DNA of 64,000 nucleotides. Source: JASLBX01 sp036374175. Lineage in GTDB: Bacteria; Actinomycetota; Actinomycetes; Jiangellales; Jiangellaceae. Position numbers and translations under genes: made by a program. Under the pieces are notes generated by a model. It was not told where the DNA came from and did no database searches. It was given only the letters and a program-made list of their open reading frames with translations. Every line of letters starts with the position of its first letter. Position 1 is the stretch's first letter. Shown in pieces: positions 1 through 8,951 of this stretch. The stretch spans positions 1 to 64,000 of the forward strand of contig DASUUH010000062.1 in NCBI GenBank assembly GCA_036374175.1. The letters run 5' to 3'.

Positions 1-134
<134 letters not shown>

Positions 135-149
135 GTCTATATGACAGCA

Positions 150-166
150 CCCAGGCAGAGCCTGGG
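150..166 (-). other. Short hairpin just upstream of 16S rRNA
   Basis: A 7-bp inverted repeat, CCCAGGC-aga-GCCTGGG, lies about 16 bases before the 16S start. It is probably part of the processed rRNA leader. No function can be proven from the sequence. Confidence 0.45.
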
Positions 167-316
167 GTTGTCAACAGATGTGAAAGTGAATCCCAGCAAA
201 GCAACGGACATTACATCCGTCGCCTTACCAAAAGGAATCCCACCACGACGAGCAGACCGAAACGGCCGACCCACCGTGGACGGGGGTTAATTTGGCATCG
301 ACATAAGTTCGTACGC

Positions 317-333
317 TGTTGAGTTCTCAAGGA
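317..333 (-). promoter_or_regulatory. rRNA leader antitermination-like motif
   Basis: On the minus strand this reads CTTGAGAACTCAACAG. It resembles the TTTGAGAACTCAATAG element of mycobacterial rrn leaders, which is associated with boxA-type antitermination. It lies between the proximal rrn promoter and 16S, as expected. The assignment is by resemblance. Confidence 0.5.
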
Positions 334-387
334 TCGGACGCGCACCGAAACCCGCCCGTTAGGGCAAGTTCTCGGGGCAACCCTTCT

Positions 388-416
388 AATTTAGCGGATC
401 CGGTCGACCGAGTCAA
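388..416 (-). promoter_or_regulatory. rrn promoter, proximal
   Basis: On the minus strand a -35 TTGACT (416-411) and a -10 TAAATT (393-388) are separated by exactly 17 bases. The start would lie near 381, giving a leader of roughly 250 bases to 16S. Nothing else in the spacer competes with it. Confidence 0.75.
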
Positions 417-555
417 ACTCGTTCGGATCCGTCTCCCCGCCGCGCACCATCGTGATCCCGAACCCGCTCAGCGAGTCCAGATAGTCAGTCAGATGGTTGG
501 CTTGCTCACGGGCCGGCCGCCTCGTTCGGCGTCCCACTCCCCGGGAGCAAGTAGA

Positions 556-584
556 AACTTACGGGTCCCGGGGCCTGGAGTCAA
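556..584 (-). promoter_or_regulatory. rrn promoter, distal
   Basis: A second minus-strand promoter has -35 TTGACT (584-579), a 17-base spacer and -10 TAAGTT (561-556). It has the same hexamer design as the proximal promoter 168 bases downstream. The rRNA operon therefore probably has tandem promoters. Confidence 0.7.
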
Positions 585-683
585 ATCTTGTTGCTGTGAT
601 GGCCACCACATCCGCATTTGACCTGCTCAGAGCGATGTGGATCACTCCGGTGCGAGCTCGGTGCCAGGTACGTGGCGAGCACA

Positions 684-712
684 TGTGGAGGCCGCCTGGC
701 GCGGCCTCCACA
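684..712. terminator. Perfect 12-bp hairpin between tyrS and rrn promoters
   Basis: TGTGGAGGCCGC-ctggc-GCGGCCTCCACA is a perfect 12-bp stem with a 5-base loop. It lies about 295 bases beyond the tyrS stop and just before the distal rrn promoter, so it could isolate the rRNA operon from tyrS read-through. There is no clear U-run, which is common for actinobacterial terminators. Confidence 0.6.
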
Positions 713-1005
713 ACTCCGCAGCGCACGCGGACTTGAAGATCGAGTGTCACGACCTGACCCCACGGCAGCCGGGCAGCGCTCTATTTGGTTCCCACCGCCG
801 CCGCATCAAGCTTCCATGATGCCGCAACCGGCCCGCACCCCGCTTCCACACGGCGCCTATCACGACGTCAAGGAACCTTGGGGCACACCACCGACAACAC
901 CGAGCTTCCACACTGCCGTCACCAACCACGCCAAGCTGCACAGTGCGGCCCAGCCGCGCCGTGGCCGCGCACCGCCCGAGAACGGCAACGTCGGCAGACC
1001 CAAGC
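713..1005. other. Intergenic stretch after tyrS, no gene recognised
   Basis: The 293 bases between the tyrS stop and the hairpin contain only short open frames with no plausible start signals or recognisable product. The one thing visible is a degenerate GCTTCCA-type motif near 810, 842 and 904. I see no RNA gene or coding sequence. Confidence 0.5.
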
Positions 1006-2286
1006 TCAGCCGGCGATCTCTACGCCGCCAAACGTCCGCTTGCCACGGCGCAGCACGAGCCACCGTCCGTGCAGCAGATCCTCGCGGGCCGGGGCGGCCT
1101 CCGGCGGCGTCGACGGGTCCAGGCGGACGTTGTTGACGTAAGCGCCGCCCTCCGCGAGGGCCCGCCGCGCCGCCGACTTCGACTCCACGACTCCAGCTGC
1201 GGCGAACAAGTCGACATACGGCGGGAGTTCGTCACCCGCCACGATCCGCGCCAGCTGTGTCTCGGCCAGCGCCGAGGCCAGCGTACGCTCATCCAATTCC
1301 GCCAGGTCGCCACGGCCGAAAAGGGCATGAGATGCGGCGACCACGCGTGCTGTTTCGTCTTGGCCGTGCACCAGCGTGGTTAGTTCCTCGGCTAGCGCGC
1401 CTTGCGCCGCCCGAGCTGCAGGCCGGTCGGCCGTTACCTTCTCGAGTTCCTCGATCTCCTCACGAGATCGGAAGCTCATGATGCGCAGGTGACTCGGCAC
1501 GTCCGCGTCGTCCAGGTTGAACCAAAACTGGTAGAAGCCGTACGGGGACAGCATCTCCGCATCAAGCCACACGGCTCCACCGGCCGTCTTGCCGTACTTC
1601 GTCCCGTCCGCCTTTGTCAGCAGCGGCGTGGCCATTGCATGCGCCGAGACTCCCTCAACTCGCCGGATCAGGTCGACGCCTGCGGTCAAGTTGCCCCATT
1701 GGTCGCTGCCACCGGTCTGCAGAGTGCAGCCGTACCTGCGGTACAGCTCGAGGTAGTCGAGTGCCTGCAGGATCTGGTAGCTGAACTCGGCGTAGCCGAT
1801 GCCGATGTCAGAATGCAGCCGAGCGCTCACCGCCTCCTTCGCGAGCATCTTGTTGACCCGGAAGTGCTGCCCGATGTCGCGGAGGAACTCGATGGCGCTC
1901 ATCGGCGCTGTCCAGTCCAGGTTGTTGACGATACGTGCCGCGTTGGGGCCATCGAAGCGGAAGAACGGTTCTACCTGGCCCTTGATCCGCTCGACCCATC
2001 CGGCCACCACCTCTGGCGCGTTCAACACGCGCTCACGGTCCGGATTCGGATCACCGATTAACCCGGTGGACCCGCCGACCAGGGCTAGCGGGCGGTGGCC
2101 GGCCAACTGCAGTCGCCGGGCCGTCAGAAGCTGGACGAGGTGGCCGTGGTGAAGGCTCGGCGCCGTCGGGTCGAAGCCGACATAGAAGGTGACCGGTCCG
2201 GCGCCCAGCGCGGCGCGAAGCGCCTCTTCGTCGGTGGAATGCGCCACCAAACCTCGCCACTGCAACTCGTCCCAGATGTCGGTCAC
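1006..2286 (-). CDS. tyrS: Tyrosyl-tRNA synthetase
   Basis: Class I aminoacyl-tRNA synthetase that attaches tyrosine to tRNA-Tyr in the cytoplasm. The 426-residue product has the HIGH-type motif HHGH at residues 46-49, a KMSKS-type motif KYGKT near residue 230, the family's SDQWGN segment and a C-terminal S4-like RNA-binding region. I chose the GTG at 2286 because AGGAG sits about ten bases upstream and the family homology begins there, although an open frame extends further upstream. The gene lies immediately upstream of the rRNA operon, in the same direction. Its length is normal and all key motifs are intact. Confidence 0.95.
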   Translation of the reverse strand: MTDIWDELQWRGLVAHSTDEEALRAALGAGPVTFYVGFDPTAPSLHHGHLVQLLTARRLQLAGHRPLALVGGSTGLIGDPNPDRERVLNAPEVVAGWVERIKGQVEPFFRFDGPNAARIVNNLDWTAPMSAIEFLRDIGQHFRVNKMLAKEAVSARLHSDIGIGYAEFSYQILQALDYLELYRRYGCTLQTGGSDQWGNLTAGVDLIRRVEGVSAHAMATPLLTKADGTKYGKTAGGAVWLDAEMLSPYGFYQFWFNLDDADVPSHLRIMSFRSREEIEELEKVTADRPAARAAQGALAEELTTLVHGQDETARVVAASHALFGRGDLAELDERTLASALAETQLARIVAGDELPPYVDLFAAAGVVESKSAARRALAEGGAYVNNVRLDPSTPPEAAPAREDLLHGRWLVLRRGKRTFGGVEIAG

Positions 2287-2430
2287 GACGGTGCCTCTCC
2301 TCGGCTTGTCACCTTGGTGCTTACGAGCGGTCGTCCTCAATACTGCCAGGACACCGTCAGGCCCAGAACTGGCGTCTCAGCGGGCCGGTGGACATTGGCC
2401 ACCTGGTGATCCCGCCGGGTTGCCGGTGGC

Positions 2431-2436
2431 TACGCT
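2431..2436 (+). promoter_or_regulatory. -10 element for a leaderless transcript
   Basis: TACGCT ends six bases before the ATG at 2443. This is the spacing expected if transcription starts at the A of the start codon. There is no Shine-Dalgarno sequence before this gene. Similar elements precede at least a dozen other genes in the window. Confidence 0.6.
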
Positions 2437-2442
2437 ACGCGC

Positions 2443-3339
2443 ATGCCGTTCTCGCCAACCACCAGCAGCTACGCCGGCCCCAACGGTATTCGGCTGGTCA
2501 GGCACGCCGTTGCCGCCATGTTGTGTGTAGCGATGCTGGCGGCCGGCTGCGCGGCAGGTGACCCCGCCGAGCCGGCCGCGAGTGAATCCGCGGGATCCGA
2601 CGAAGTTGCCGCGCCGGTGGAGCTGAGCGCCAAACTCGTCCGTTCGCGCCGAGACGAGGCCAACAAGCGGCTTCGAATCGAGGTGACCAACCAGGGCGAG
2701 CAACCGGTCCCGATCGATGAAATCAAGCTGGTGGCCGCGCCTTATCCACCAGAAGCGGCCGAGATCAACACTCGCCGACCCCTCATGCCGGGGCAAACCA
2801 CGGCCTACCGCGTCGCCCATGGCGAACCCGAATGCGCGGGCATCGATCCCACGCCTGGCCCCGTCCAGGTCCAAGTGACATCCGGTGACGAGCAGGTCAC
2901 TCTCGATCCCGGAGACTCTGCAGACCTCATCGACCGCATGCTGTCCGTGGACTGTGCCCGGCAACGCATCCTCGAGGTTGTCAGCATCCGCTTCGACACC
3001 GAGTGGGACGTGCACAGCAACGGCAACGAGCAGGTGGGAACGCTCCTTATCGAGCGGCGCGACGGCGGACCTCCCGTCACCCTCACGGGTGTTCGAAACA
3101 GTATCAACTACACCTTGGAGATGCTCGACCCCGACGACCGTCCGACCCTCGAGGCGGGCGAGAAGACACTGGCGGTTCCCGTCCGAAGCCGCGGCGCGCG
3201 GTGCGACGGACACGCGATGGGCGACAACAGCAAGCCATTCGGGTTCTCGGCATTGCTCAGCCTCGACGGAGGCCCTGAGACGCTCGTCGAGTTCACCGCC
3301 GATGAGCAGCCCCAGAACTTCCTCCGGCTCTGCTCATAG
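2443..3339 (+). CDS. Putative lipoprotein of unknown function
   Basis: A 298-residue protein with a lipoprotein signal peptide: a charged and hydrophobic stretch ends in the lipobox LAAGC, with the lipidated cysteine at residue 36. The mature part is rich in acidic residues, contains several cysteines that could form disulfides, and has no family I recognise. It should be anchored on the outer face of the membrane. The start at 2443 is supported by the leaderless -10 element; ATG 2518 is a less likely alternative. It is divergent from tyrS and converges with the glycosylase gene, overlapping it by six bases. Function is unknown. Confidence 0.8.
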   Translation: MPFSPTTSSYAGPNGIRLVRHAVAAMLCVAMLAAGCAAGDPAEPAASESAGSDEVAAPVELSAKLVRSRRDEANKRLRIEVTNQGEQPVPIDEIKLVAAPYPPEAAEINTRRPLMPGQTTAYRVAHGEPECAGIDPTPGPVQVQVTSGDEQVTLDPGDSADLIDRMLSVDCARQRILEVVSIRFDTEWDVHSNGNEQVGTLLIERRDGGPPVTLTGVRNSINYTLEMLDPDDRPTLEAGEKTLAVPVRSRGARCDGHAMGDNSKPFGFSALLSLDGGPETLVEFTADEQPQNFLRLCS

Positions 3340-4002
3340 GCCCGTGCGCCGGCGCGGTGTGTGCGCCCGGTAGGACGAGACCGTCGGGTCATCGGTGAGC
3401 CAGTAACGCCACGGCCGGTCCGCGGCCTGCGCGAGTCCGACACGTGGGCCAGTGCTGATCGGCCCCGGCGCGCCGGTGCCGCGCTGAAGCACGAGCGGTG
3501 AATCAGGGGCGCAGAGGTCCACCCCGTTGTGGGTCCGGTTAAGACCCAACGCGCTCGCCAGCCGCGCCGGCCCGCGCGCCAGATCGCGATCGTTCCGGGC
3601 CGAGGGGCGGCGGGACCGCGCCACGGGCAGCCCGCGGATCACTTCACCGGCCCGCAACAGCACCGCGCTGGCCTCGCCGGCCGGTCCGCACACTACGTTG
3701 GCGCACCAGTGCATGCCATAGGTGAAGTAGACGTAGAGGTGTCCCGCGCGGCCGAACATCACCTCGTTGCGCCGGGTGCGCCCACGGTAGGCGTGTGAGC
3801 CGGGATCACTGGCGCCGGTGTAGGCCTCCACCTCAGTGATCCGAACAGCGACAGCGCCCTCGGCCGTTGAGCTCAGCAACACGGCGCCGAGGAGGTCCGG
3901 TGCAACATCCAGCGCAGGACGGCTGAGCCGGGCTCGCCGGATCGGCTCCGACGGGATTACCTGCTCGCCGCCTGTGGGCTGGGGATCGGGCACCGCGGGC
4001 AT
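3334..4002 (-). CDS. 3-methyladenine DNA glycosylase (AAG/MPG family)
   Basis: Base-excision repair enzyme of the alkyladenine glycosylase family, which flips out and removes alkylated purines. The 222-residue product carries the family signature around ITEVEAYTG (the catalytic Glu region), the segment SHAYRGRTRRNEVMFG, and the YVYFTYGMHWCANVV block that forms the intercalating and active-site region. The length matches bacterial family members. The start was set at ATG 4002, where homology begins; an open frame continues upstream but has no family sequence. Its stop overlaps that of the convergent lipoprotein gene. It is monocistronic as far as can be seen. Confidence 0.92.
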   Translation of the reverse strand: MPAVPDPQPTGGEQVIPSEPIRRARLSRPALDVAPDLLGAVLLSSTAEGAVAVRITEVEAYTGASDPGSHAYRGRTRRNEVMFGRAGHLYVYFTYGMHWCANVVCGPAGEASAVLLRAGEVIRGLPVARSRRPSARNDRDLARGPARLASALGLNRTHNGVDLCAPDSPLVLQRGTGAPGPISTGPRVGLAQAADRPWRYWLTDDPTVSSYRAHTPRRRTGL

Positions 4003-4038
4003 GCACACATCCTGCCGAATGGAGCGCCCGGCACAGCA

Positions 4039-4071
4039 CGGGCCCGACGGTGGTGAGCACCGCCGGGCCCG
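4039..4071 (-). terminator. Hairpin terminator downstream of the ECF sigma gene
   Basis: CGGGCCCG and CACCG-type arms pair across a 5-base loop: 8 bp, one mismatch, then 5 bp. The hairpin lies about 100 bases past the stop of the sigma gene. There is no U-run. It could also overlap the 5' region of the glycosylase gene. Confidence 0.6.
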
Positions 4072-4173
4072 GCCCTTCGGCATTTGTCCGGTTGCCGCTC
4101 AGGACGAATGCCGGCCCCCCGCCGAGTGGGCTCTTAACGCCCCTGGCCGCATTCAAGGCTTTCGCCGTCTCGT

Positions 4174-5916
4174 TCAACGCTGTCGAGTGAACGCCTGCAA
4201 TCTAGAGATGCGGGAGCCGCGGTAAGCATGACGGCCAACTGATGTGACCTGCGTCACATCGGTGTCATGGCCCACGTCCGGCGGTGTCCGGCCTCCTCTA
4301 CCGGCGTCCTCTGGGCGCCCCCGTTGCCCTGAACCCGCCGAGTCAGGCGCCTGTGCCGGGCGCACCGACACCGCGGGTCCGGTGTTGGCTGGGGTGGCGG
4401 CCGGAATCGGCTGAGTCGGGGGTTCGGGCGTCGAGTCCTCCTTGTCTTGCTTCTTTGGAGGTTGCGCAGGTTGTGCCGGTCCGGAGCGCGCGGGTTGGGC
4501 AGCGTGGTCTGGCTTCGCTGGCACAACGGCGGGAGAGCTCAGGCCGAATGGCTCGGCATCGCGCGATTCCGGGCCGCCACCGTTGTCGGCCTCGCTGCCG
4601 GGATCGGTTGGCCGACGCGAATCAGCTTGCGGCGATGCCGCGTCGACGTCCGGTGCGGCGCCGGTCAGCGAATCACCTTCAGTCAGCCCGGTCGTGTCAG
4701 CGGTCTCAATACCGGCATCAGCGTCCGTGCCTCCACTCGCCGTCACCGATTCATCGCTTAATGCTGGTTCACTCGGTGGCGCCATCATGAGGCCGGTGTC
4801 GAGCGGAGCTTGCTCGGCAGGTGGCTCCGCCTCGGTGCCCTCGGCCAGCGGCTCGGCCAGCGGCTCGGCATGCGTACCGACGAATGAGTCGTGCACAACC
4901 CCGTGGTCGGGCACCACGGATGCCACGGACGGCTGAGAATCCGCGTCGAGCGATCGTTCCGTGGGAAGGCCGAGCACCGCGACAACGCTGGCGACCGCCA
5001 AGCCCGCCACCGCGCCTACGTGGCCCACGCCGATGGCGGCCAATCCGACTGCCCCGGTCGTGCCGCCGGTGATGCCGGCGGTACCTGCCACCCCGGTCGC
5101 GGCAGCACCTGCCGGGCCGAGAAGGCCCGAACCCGCCGGGGCGATTGACATGCCCTGGCCCGAGGCGAACGGCCAGACTCCCAGGATCAGGGGCAGCACC
5201 GAGCGCATCCGACTGTTCAGCGCCGTGAGTTCGGCGACAGCGCGCTGGCAATCCTTACAGCCCCGGAGGTGTGCCTCGACGTGCCGCCGGTCGCGACGGC
5301 CGAGCACGCCGCGCACGAGCCTGGCGAGATGCTCGGCATACGGCCGGCAGCCGCGTGGGGAGTACTCCAGACGATGCTGAAGATACTGAACGCGCAGACC
5401 TTCACGAGCGCGGAGGGCGAGGGCGGCGGCCGCGTTCGCCGAGATGCCTAGATCCTGCCCGATCTCTGCCGCGGTGTCGCCACAGATCTCGGTCCGCCAC
5501 AGCACGGTCTGCCAGCGCGGCGGGAGGCGGCGGAAGGCAGCCCGAATGCCGGGGTCCTGGTCCGAATCGCTCGGCACTTCGGGCACCAGATCGTCGAGGT
5601 CGTCGGGCCGCTCGACCAGATCCACTCGTACCGACCGTCGCAGCTCGGCACGGTGGGCGTTACGTACCGATGCGAGCAGGTAAGGCCAGAACGCTGAGAC
5701 GTTGCAGTTGCGCGACATCGCCCGGAAGACCCTGGTGAACGCTTCGGACACGATGTCCTGGGCATGTGCCTCGTCGCCTCGTGTGATGCTCAGCGCATAA
5801 CGCAGTGCGCCGGAGTAGTAACGCCGGTACAACTCGCCGAATGCTTCGCGCCGGCCCAGGCGAACTTCAGCGACCAGGCCCGGGTCGGTCATGTGAGAGT
5901 CATCAAGCAGAGTCAT
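4174..5916 (-). CDS. ECF sigma factor fused to a zinc-finger anti-sigma-like domain and a membrane/disordered tail
   Basis: A 580-residue protein with, in order, sigma-70 region 2 (about 20-95), region 4 (about 125-180), a zf-HC2-type zinc finger C190-x25-H216-x3-C220-x2-C223, a Gly/Ala-rich hydrophobic stretch with a likely membrane helix near 299-318, and a long Pro/Thr/Asp/Glu-rich tail to the C-terminus. ECF factors normally have a separate zinc-binding anti-sigma partner, and here the zinc-finger module is in the same chain. ECF groups with C-terminal zinc-finger and membrane extensions are known in Actinobacteria. I infer a membrane-tethered, self-inhibited sigma factor with an extracytoplasmic tail. 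The ATG at 5916 is the chosen start. Target promoters and signal are unknown. Confidence 0.85.
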   Translation of the reverse strand: MTLLDDSHMTDPGLVAEVRLGRREAFGELYRRYYSGALRYALSITRGDEAHAQDIVSEAFTRVFRAMSRNCNVSAFWPYLLASVRNAHRAELRRSVRVDLVERPDDLDDLVPEVPSDSDQDPGIRAAFRRLPPRWQTVLWRTEICGDTAAEIGQDLGISANAAAALALRAREGLRVQYLQHRLEYSPRGCRPYAEHLARLVRGVLGRRDRRHVEAHLRGCKDCQRAVAELTALNSRMRSVLPLILGVWPFASGQGMSIAPAGSGLLGPAGAAATGVAGTAGITGGTTGAVGLAAIGVGHVGAVAGLAVASVVAVLGLPTERSLDADSQPSVASVVPDHGVVHDSFVGTHAEPLAEPLAEGTEAEPPAEQAPLDTGLMMAPPSEPALSDESVTASGGTDADAGIETADTTGLTEGDSLTGAAPDVDAASPQADSRRPTDPGSEADNGGGPESRDAEPFGLSSPAVVPAKPDHAAQPARSGPAQPAQPPKKQDKEDSTPEPPTQPIPAATPANTGPAVSVRPAQAPDSAGSGQRGRPEDAGRGGRTPPDVGHDTDVTQVTSVGRHAYRGSRISRLQAFTRQR

Positions 5917-6026
5917 GGGCAGATCGGCACCCTTCCCCTAGGCCGCATTACAGCGCAGCCACAGGGACCGCGCCCGGACCCAACCATAAACCCGATGCTT
6001 AGGGAGCGCCTAAGGTCAAGGGTCAA

Positions 6027-7514
6027 CTAATCGACGGCAGGACGGCTCGTTTGGCGGCGGGCTTCTTCCACCGCGGACCGCACCGCGGCCAGTTGCTCCT
6101 CCACACGGTCGGGAGCGGTGCCGCCCTTGGCCGAACGCGCGGCCAGCGCGCCATCGACCGACAGCACGGATCGAACCTCGGCGGTCAGGTGAGCAGAAAT
6201 CTGCGCCAGATCGGCATCGGTAAGGTCCCACAGCTCGATCCCGACCGCCTCACACCGGCGGACGCACGCCCCGGCGATCTCGTGAGCCTCCCGGAACGGG
6301 ACTCCCCGGCGTACCAGCCATTCGGCAACATCGGTGGCCAGTGAGAACCCCACCGGGGCCAGTTCGGCCAGCCGCTCCGTATTGAACCGGAGCGTGGCCA
6401 CCATGCCGGTGAACGCCGGCAGCAGCACGCTCAGCGTGTCGACCGAGTCGAAGACTGGCTCCTTGTCCTCCTGCAGGTCCCTGTTATACGCCAGCGGCAG
6501 TGCCTTGAGTGTGGTGAGCAGCCCGGACAGGTTCCCCACAAGCCGCCCGGCCTTGCCCCGGGCCAGCTCCGCCACGTCCGGGTTCTTCTTCTGCGGCATG
6601 ATCGACGAGCCGGTCGCCCAGGCGTCGTCCAACTCGACGAACCGGAACTCCCTGGTGGCCCAGATGACCACTTCCTCGGCCAGCCGGGATGTGTCCACTC
6701 CGATCATGGCGAGCACGAAAGCCGCCTCGGCTACGAAGTCGCGCGAGGCGGTCCCGTCGATCGAGTTCTCGACGGCCCGCGAGAACCCCAAGGCCGACGC
6801 CACGAATTCAGGGTCGAGCCCGAGGGACGAGCCGGCCAGTGCGCCGGAGCCGTACGGCGACTCGTCGGTTCGGCGGTCCCAGTCGCGGAGCCGGTCTACG
6901 TCGCGCAGCAGCGCCCAGGCGTGCGCCAGCAAGTGGTGCGAGAGCAGCACCGGTTGAGCGTGCTGCAGGTGAGTACGTCCCGGCATCGGGACTCCGCGAT
7001 TGGCCTCGGCCTGGGCGATGATCGCATCGACCAGATCAAGCACCAGCCCAGCGATCATATGTGCCGATTCGCGCAGGTACATCCGGAACAGCGTGGCCAC
7101 CTGATCGTTGCGTGAACGGCCGGCCCGGAGTTTGCCGCCAAGGTCGGCGCCGGCCCGTTCGATCAGGCCGCGCTCCAGCGCGGTATGCACGTCCTCGTCG
7201 CGCGGTTCGGCGACGAATGACCCCGACGCGACATCGGCCGCGAGCGTGTCGAGGGCGGCGAGCATCCGGGTGAGTTCATCGTCGGTCAACAGGCCGGCAC
7301 GGTGTAGCACTGCCGCGTGCGCCCGTGAACCTTCGATGTCGTACGGCGCAAGCCGCCAGTCGAAGTGAGTGGAGCGCGACAGCTCGGCCAACGCGGGCGC
7401 CGGGGCGCCGGCGAACCGACCCCCCCACAAGCCGCCCGAGCCGGTTGTCCGGCCGGACGAGTCCCCTGCCTGCGGCGCCGTACTGGCCGGGCCGGACACC
7501 TCGTGATCAGCCAC
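6027..7514 (-). CDS. argH: Argininosuccinate lyase
   Basis: Last enzyme of arginine biosynthesis, splitting argininosuccinate into arginine and fumarate. The 495-residue protein has the fumarase/ASL superfamily signature GSSIMPQKKNPDVAEL in its middle. GTG 7514 is chosen because AAGGAG lies eight bases upstream and the frame overlaps the argR stop by eight bases. Family members usually begin close to the LWGGRF motif. Here about 27 extra residues precede it, and this extension includes a 16-bp palindrome (7445-7460). It is the last gene of the arg unit. No argG lies between argR and argH, where many actinobacteria have it. Confidence 0.95.
   Translation of the reverse strand: MADHEVSGPASTAPQAGDSSGRTTGSGGLWGGRFAGAPAPALAELSRSTHFDWRLAPYDIEGSRAHAAVLHRAGLLTDDELTRMLAALDTLAADVASGSFVAEPRDEDVHTALERGLIERAGADLGGKLRAGRSRNDQVATLFRMYLRESAHMIAGLVLDLVDAIIAQAEANRGVPMPGRTHLQHAQPVLLSHHLLAHAWALLRDVDRLRDWDRRTDESPYGSGALAGSSLGLDPEFVASALGFSRAVENSIDGTASRDFVAEAAFVLAMIGVDTSRLAEEVVIWATREFRFVELDDAWATGSSIMPQKKNPDVAELARGKAGRLVGNLSGLLTTLKALPLAYNRDLQEDKEPVFDSVDTLSVLLPAFTGMVATLRFNTERLAELAPVGFSLATDVAEWLVRRGVPFREAHEIAGACVRRCEAVGIELWDLTDADLAQISAHLTAEVRSVLSVDGALAARSAKGGTAPDRVEEQLAAVRSAVEEARRQTSRPAVD
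7445..7460. repeat. 16-bp palindrome, argH copy (one mismatch)
   Basis: TTGTCCGGCCGGACGA differs at one position from the perfect palindrome TTGTCCGGCCGGACAA found at 10145 and 38365. It lies in the non-conserved N-terminal extension of ArgH. The flanks also match the 38365 copy over about 24 bases on one strand. Confidence 0.7.
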
Positions 7515-8025
7515 GGGGCGCTTCTCCTTGAGCGAGGGCGAGGAACCAGGCGGCCACGGCCTCGCCACCGCCCGGTTCGGCCGTGATGACCAGGACCGTG
7601 TCGTCGCCGGCGATCGTGCCCAGCAGCGCGGGATGGGCGGCGTGATCGATTGCCGAGGCAAGGTACTGGGCGGCGCCGGGGGGCGTGCGCAGGACGACGA
7701 GATTGGCCGAGGCCCGGGCGGACACCAGGATCTCCTCGCACACCCGGACCAGGCGGGCATCTATCGCAGCCTGCTCGCCGGCCCGCGGCGTGCGGTCCCC
7801 GCCCTCTCCCGGCAGCGCGTACACCAGGCTGCCGTCGGAGCCGCGAACTCGCACGGCGCCCAGCTCGTCCAAATCACGCGAGAGCGTGCCCTGCGTGACG
7901 GCGATCCCGTCCTCCCCCAGCAAGCGCGCGAGCTCGGCCTGTGACCGGACCGGCTGGCGGTTCAGGATCTCGGCTATCCGCTGGTGTCGGGCCGCGCGAG
8001 TCGCCGGGACGGAGGTTTGACTCAT
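7507..8025 (-). CDS. argR: Arginine repressor ArgR
   Basis: Arginine-responsive repressor that binds ARG boxes as a hexamer. The 172-residue product has an N-terminal winged helix-turn-helix (about 1-80, with SRDLDELGAVRVR as the recognition region) and a C-terminal core containing GTIAGDDTVLVI, the arginine-binding and oligomerisation motif. The start ATG 8025 overlaps the argF stop as ATGA, and its own stop overlaps argH by eight bases, so translation is probably coupled. It very likely controls its own operon through the operator at 13424-13435 upstream of argC. Confidence 0.95.
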   Translation of the reverse strand: MSQTSVPATRAARHQRIAEILNRQPVRSQAELARLLGEDGIAVTQGTLSRDLDELGAVRVRGSDGSLVYALPGEGGDRTPRAGEQAAIDARLVRVCEEILVSARASANLVVLRTPPGAAQYLASAIDHAAHPALLGTIAGDDTVLVITAEPGGGEAVAAWFLALAQGEAPRG

Positions 8026-8948
8026 CCGTCGCTCCGCGCCAAGAGCCAGGTCAGCAGTGCCTTTTGAGCGTGCAGTCGGTTCTCGGCTTCGTCCCAGACG
8101 GCGCTCGCCGGGCCGTCGAGCACCTCGGCTTCGATCTCCTTACCCCGGTAGGCGGGCAGGCAGTGCAGCACGATCGGATCCGCCGCCGCGGCGACCGCCT
8201 CCGTCGTCAGCGCGTACGGCAGGAACGGCGCCTCCCGGTCAGCCGACTCGCCCTCCTGGCCCATTGACACCCAGGTGTCAGTGGCCAGCACGTCCGCGCC
8301 CGCAAAGGCGTCGTAGGGATCGTGGACGTGAGCCACCGAGCCACCCGTCGTTTCGGCGATCTCCGCGGCGCGCCCGAGGACTGCCGGATCGGGTGAATAC
8401 GCGATCGGCGAGGCGATCCGCACTTGCATGCCGGCGGTGGCTCCCGCCAGCAGGTAGGAGTGGGCCATGTTGTTCGCACCGTCACCGGCGTAGGTTAGCG
8501 TCAGGCCGGCGAGCCCGCCCTTGCGCTCGCGAATCGTCTGCAGATCGGCCAGCAGCTGGCACGGGTGGAACTGGTCGGTGAGCGCGTTGACCACGGGGAC
8601 GCTCGCCACCGCGGCCATGCTCTCGATCCGCCACTGCTCGAACGTCCGCCACACGATCGCCTCGCACTGCCGCTCGAGCACGCGGGCGGTGTCCTCGATC
8701 GGCTCACCCCGCCCGAGCTGGGTCGCCTGCGCGTCGATCACCAGCGGGTAGCCGCCGAGTTCGGCGATGCCGACGGCGAACGATACCCGGGTACGAGTGG
8801 AGGGTTTGTCGAAGATAACCGCCACCGCCCGTGGCCCGGCCAGCGGCTGAGTCGCCCACCGGTCGACCTTCATGGTGTCGGCCAGTTCGAGCACCTCGAG
8901 TTGCTCGGCCGGCGACAGGTCATCGTCACGCACGAAATGCCGGACCAT
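8022..8948 (-). CDS. argF: Ornithine carbamoyltransferase
   Basis: Forms citrulline from ornithine and carbamoyl phosphate. The 308-residue chain carries the carbamoyl-phosphate motif STRTR at residues 50-54, a HPCQ motif near the middle and the ornithine-binding HCLP motif near residue 265. All are expected for an anabolic OTCase, and the length is normal. It follows argD by only three bases and overlaps argR by four bases (ATGA). No defects are seen. Confidence 0.96.
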   Translation of the reverse strand: MVRHFVRDDDLSPAEQLEVLELADTMKVDRWATQPLAGPRAVAVIFDKPSTRTRVSFAVGIAELGGYPLVIDAQATQLGRGEPIEDTARVLERQCEAIVWRTFEQWRIESMAAVASVPVVNALTDQFHPCQLLADLQTIRERKGGLAGLTLTYAGDGANNMAHSYLLAGATAGMQVRIASPIAYSPDPAVLGRAAEIAETTGGSVAHVHDPYDAFAGADVLATDTWVSMGQEGESADREAPFLPYALTTEAVAAAADPIVLHCLPAYRGKEIEAEVLDGPASAVWDEAENRLHAQKALLTWLLARSDG

Positions 8949-8951
8949 CGC

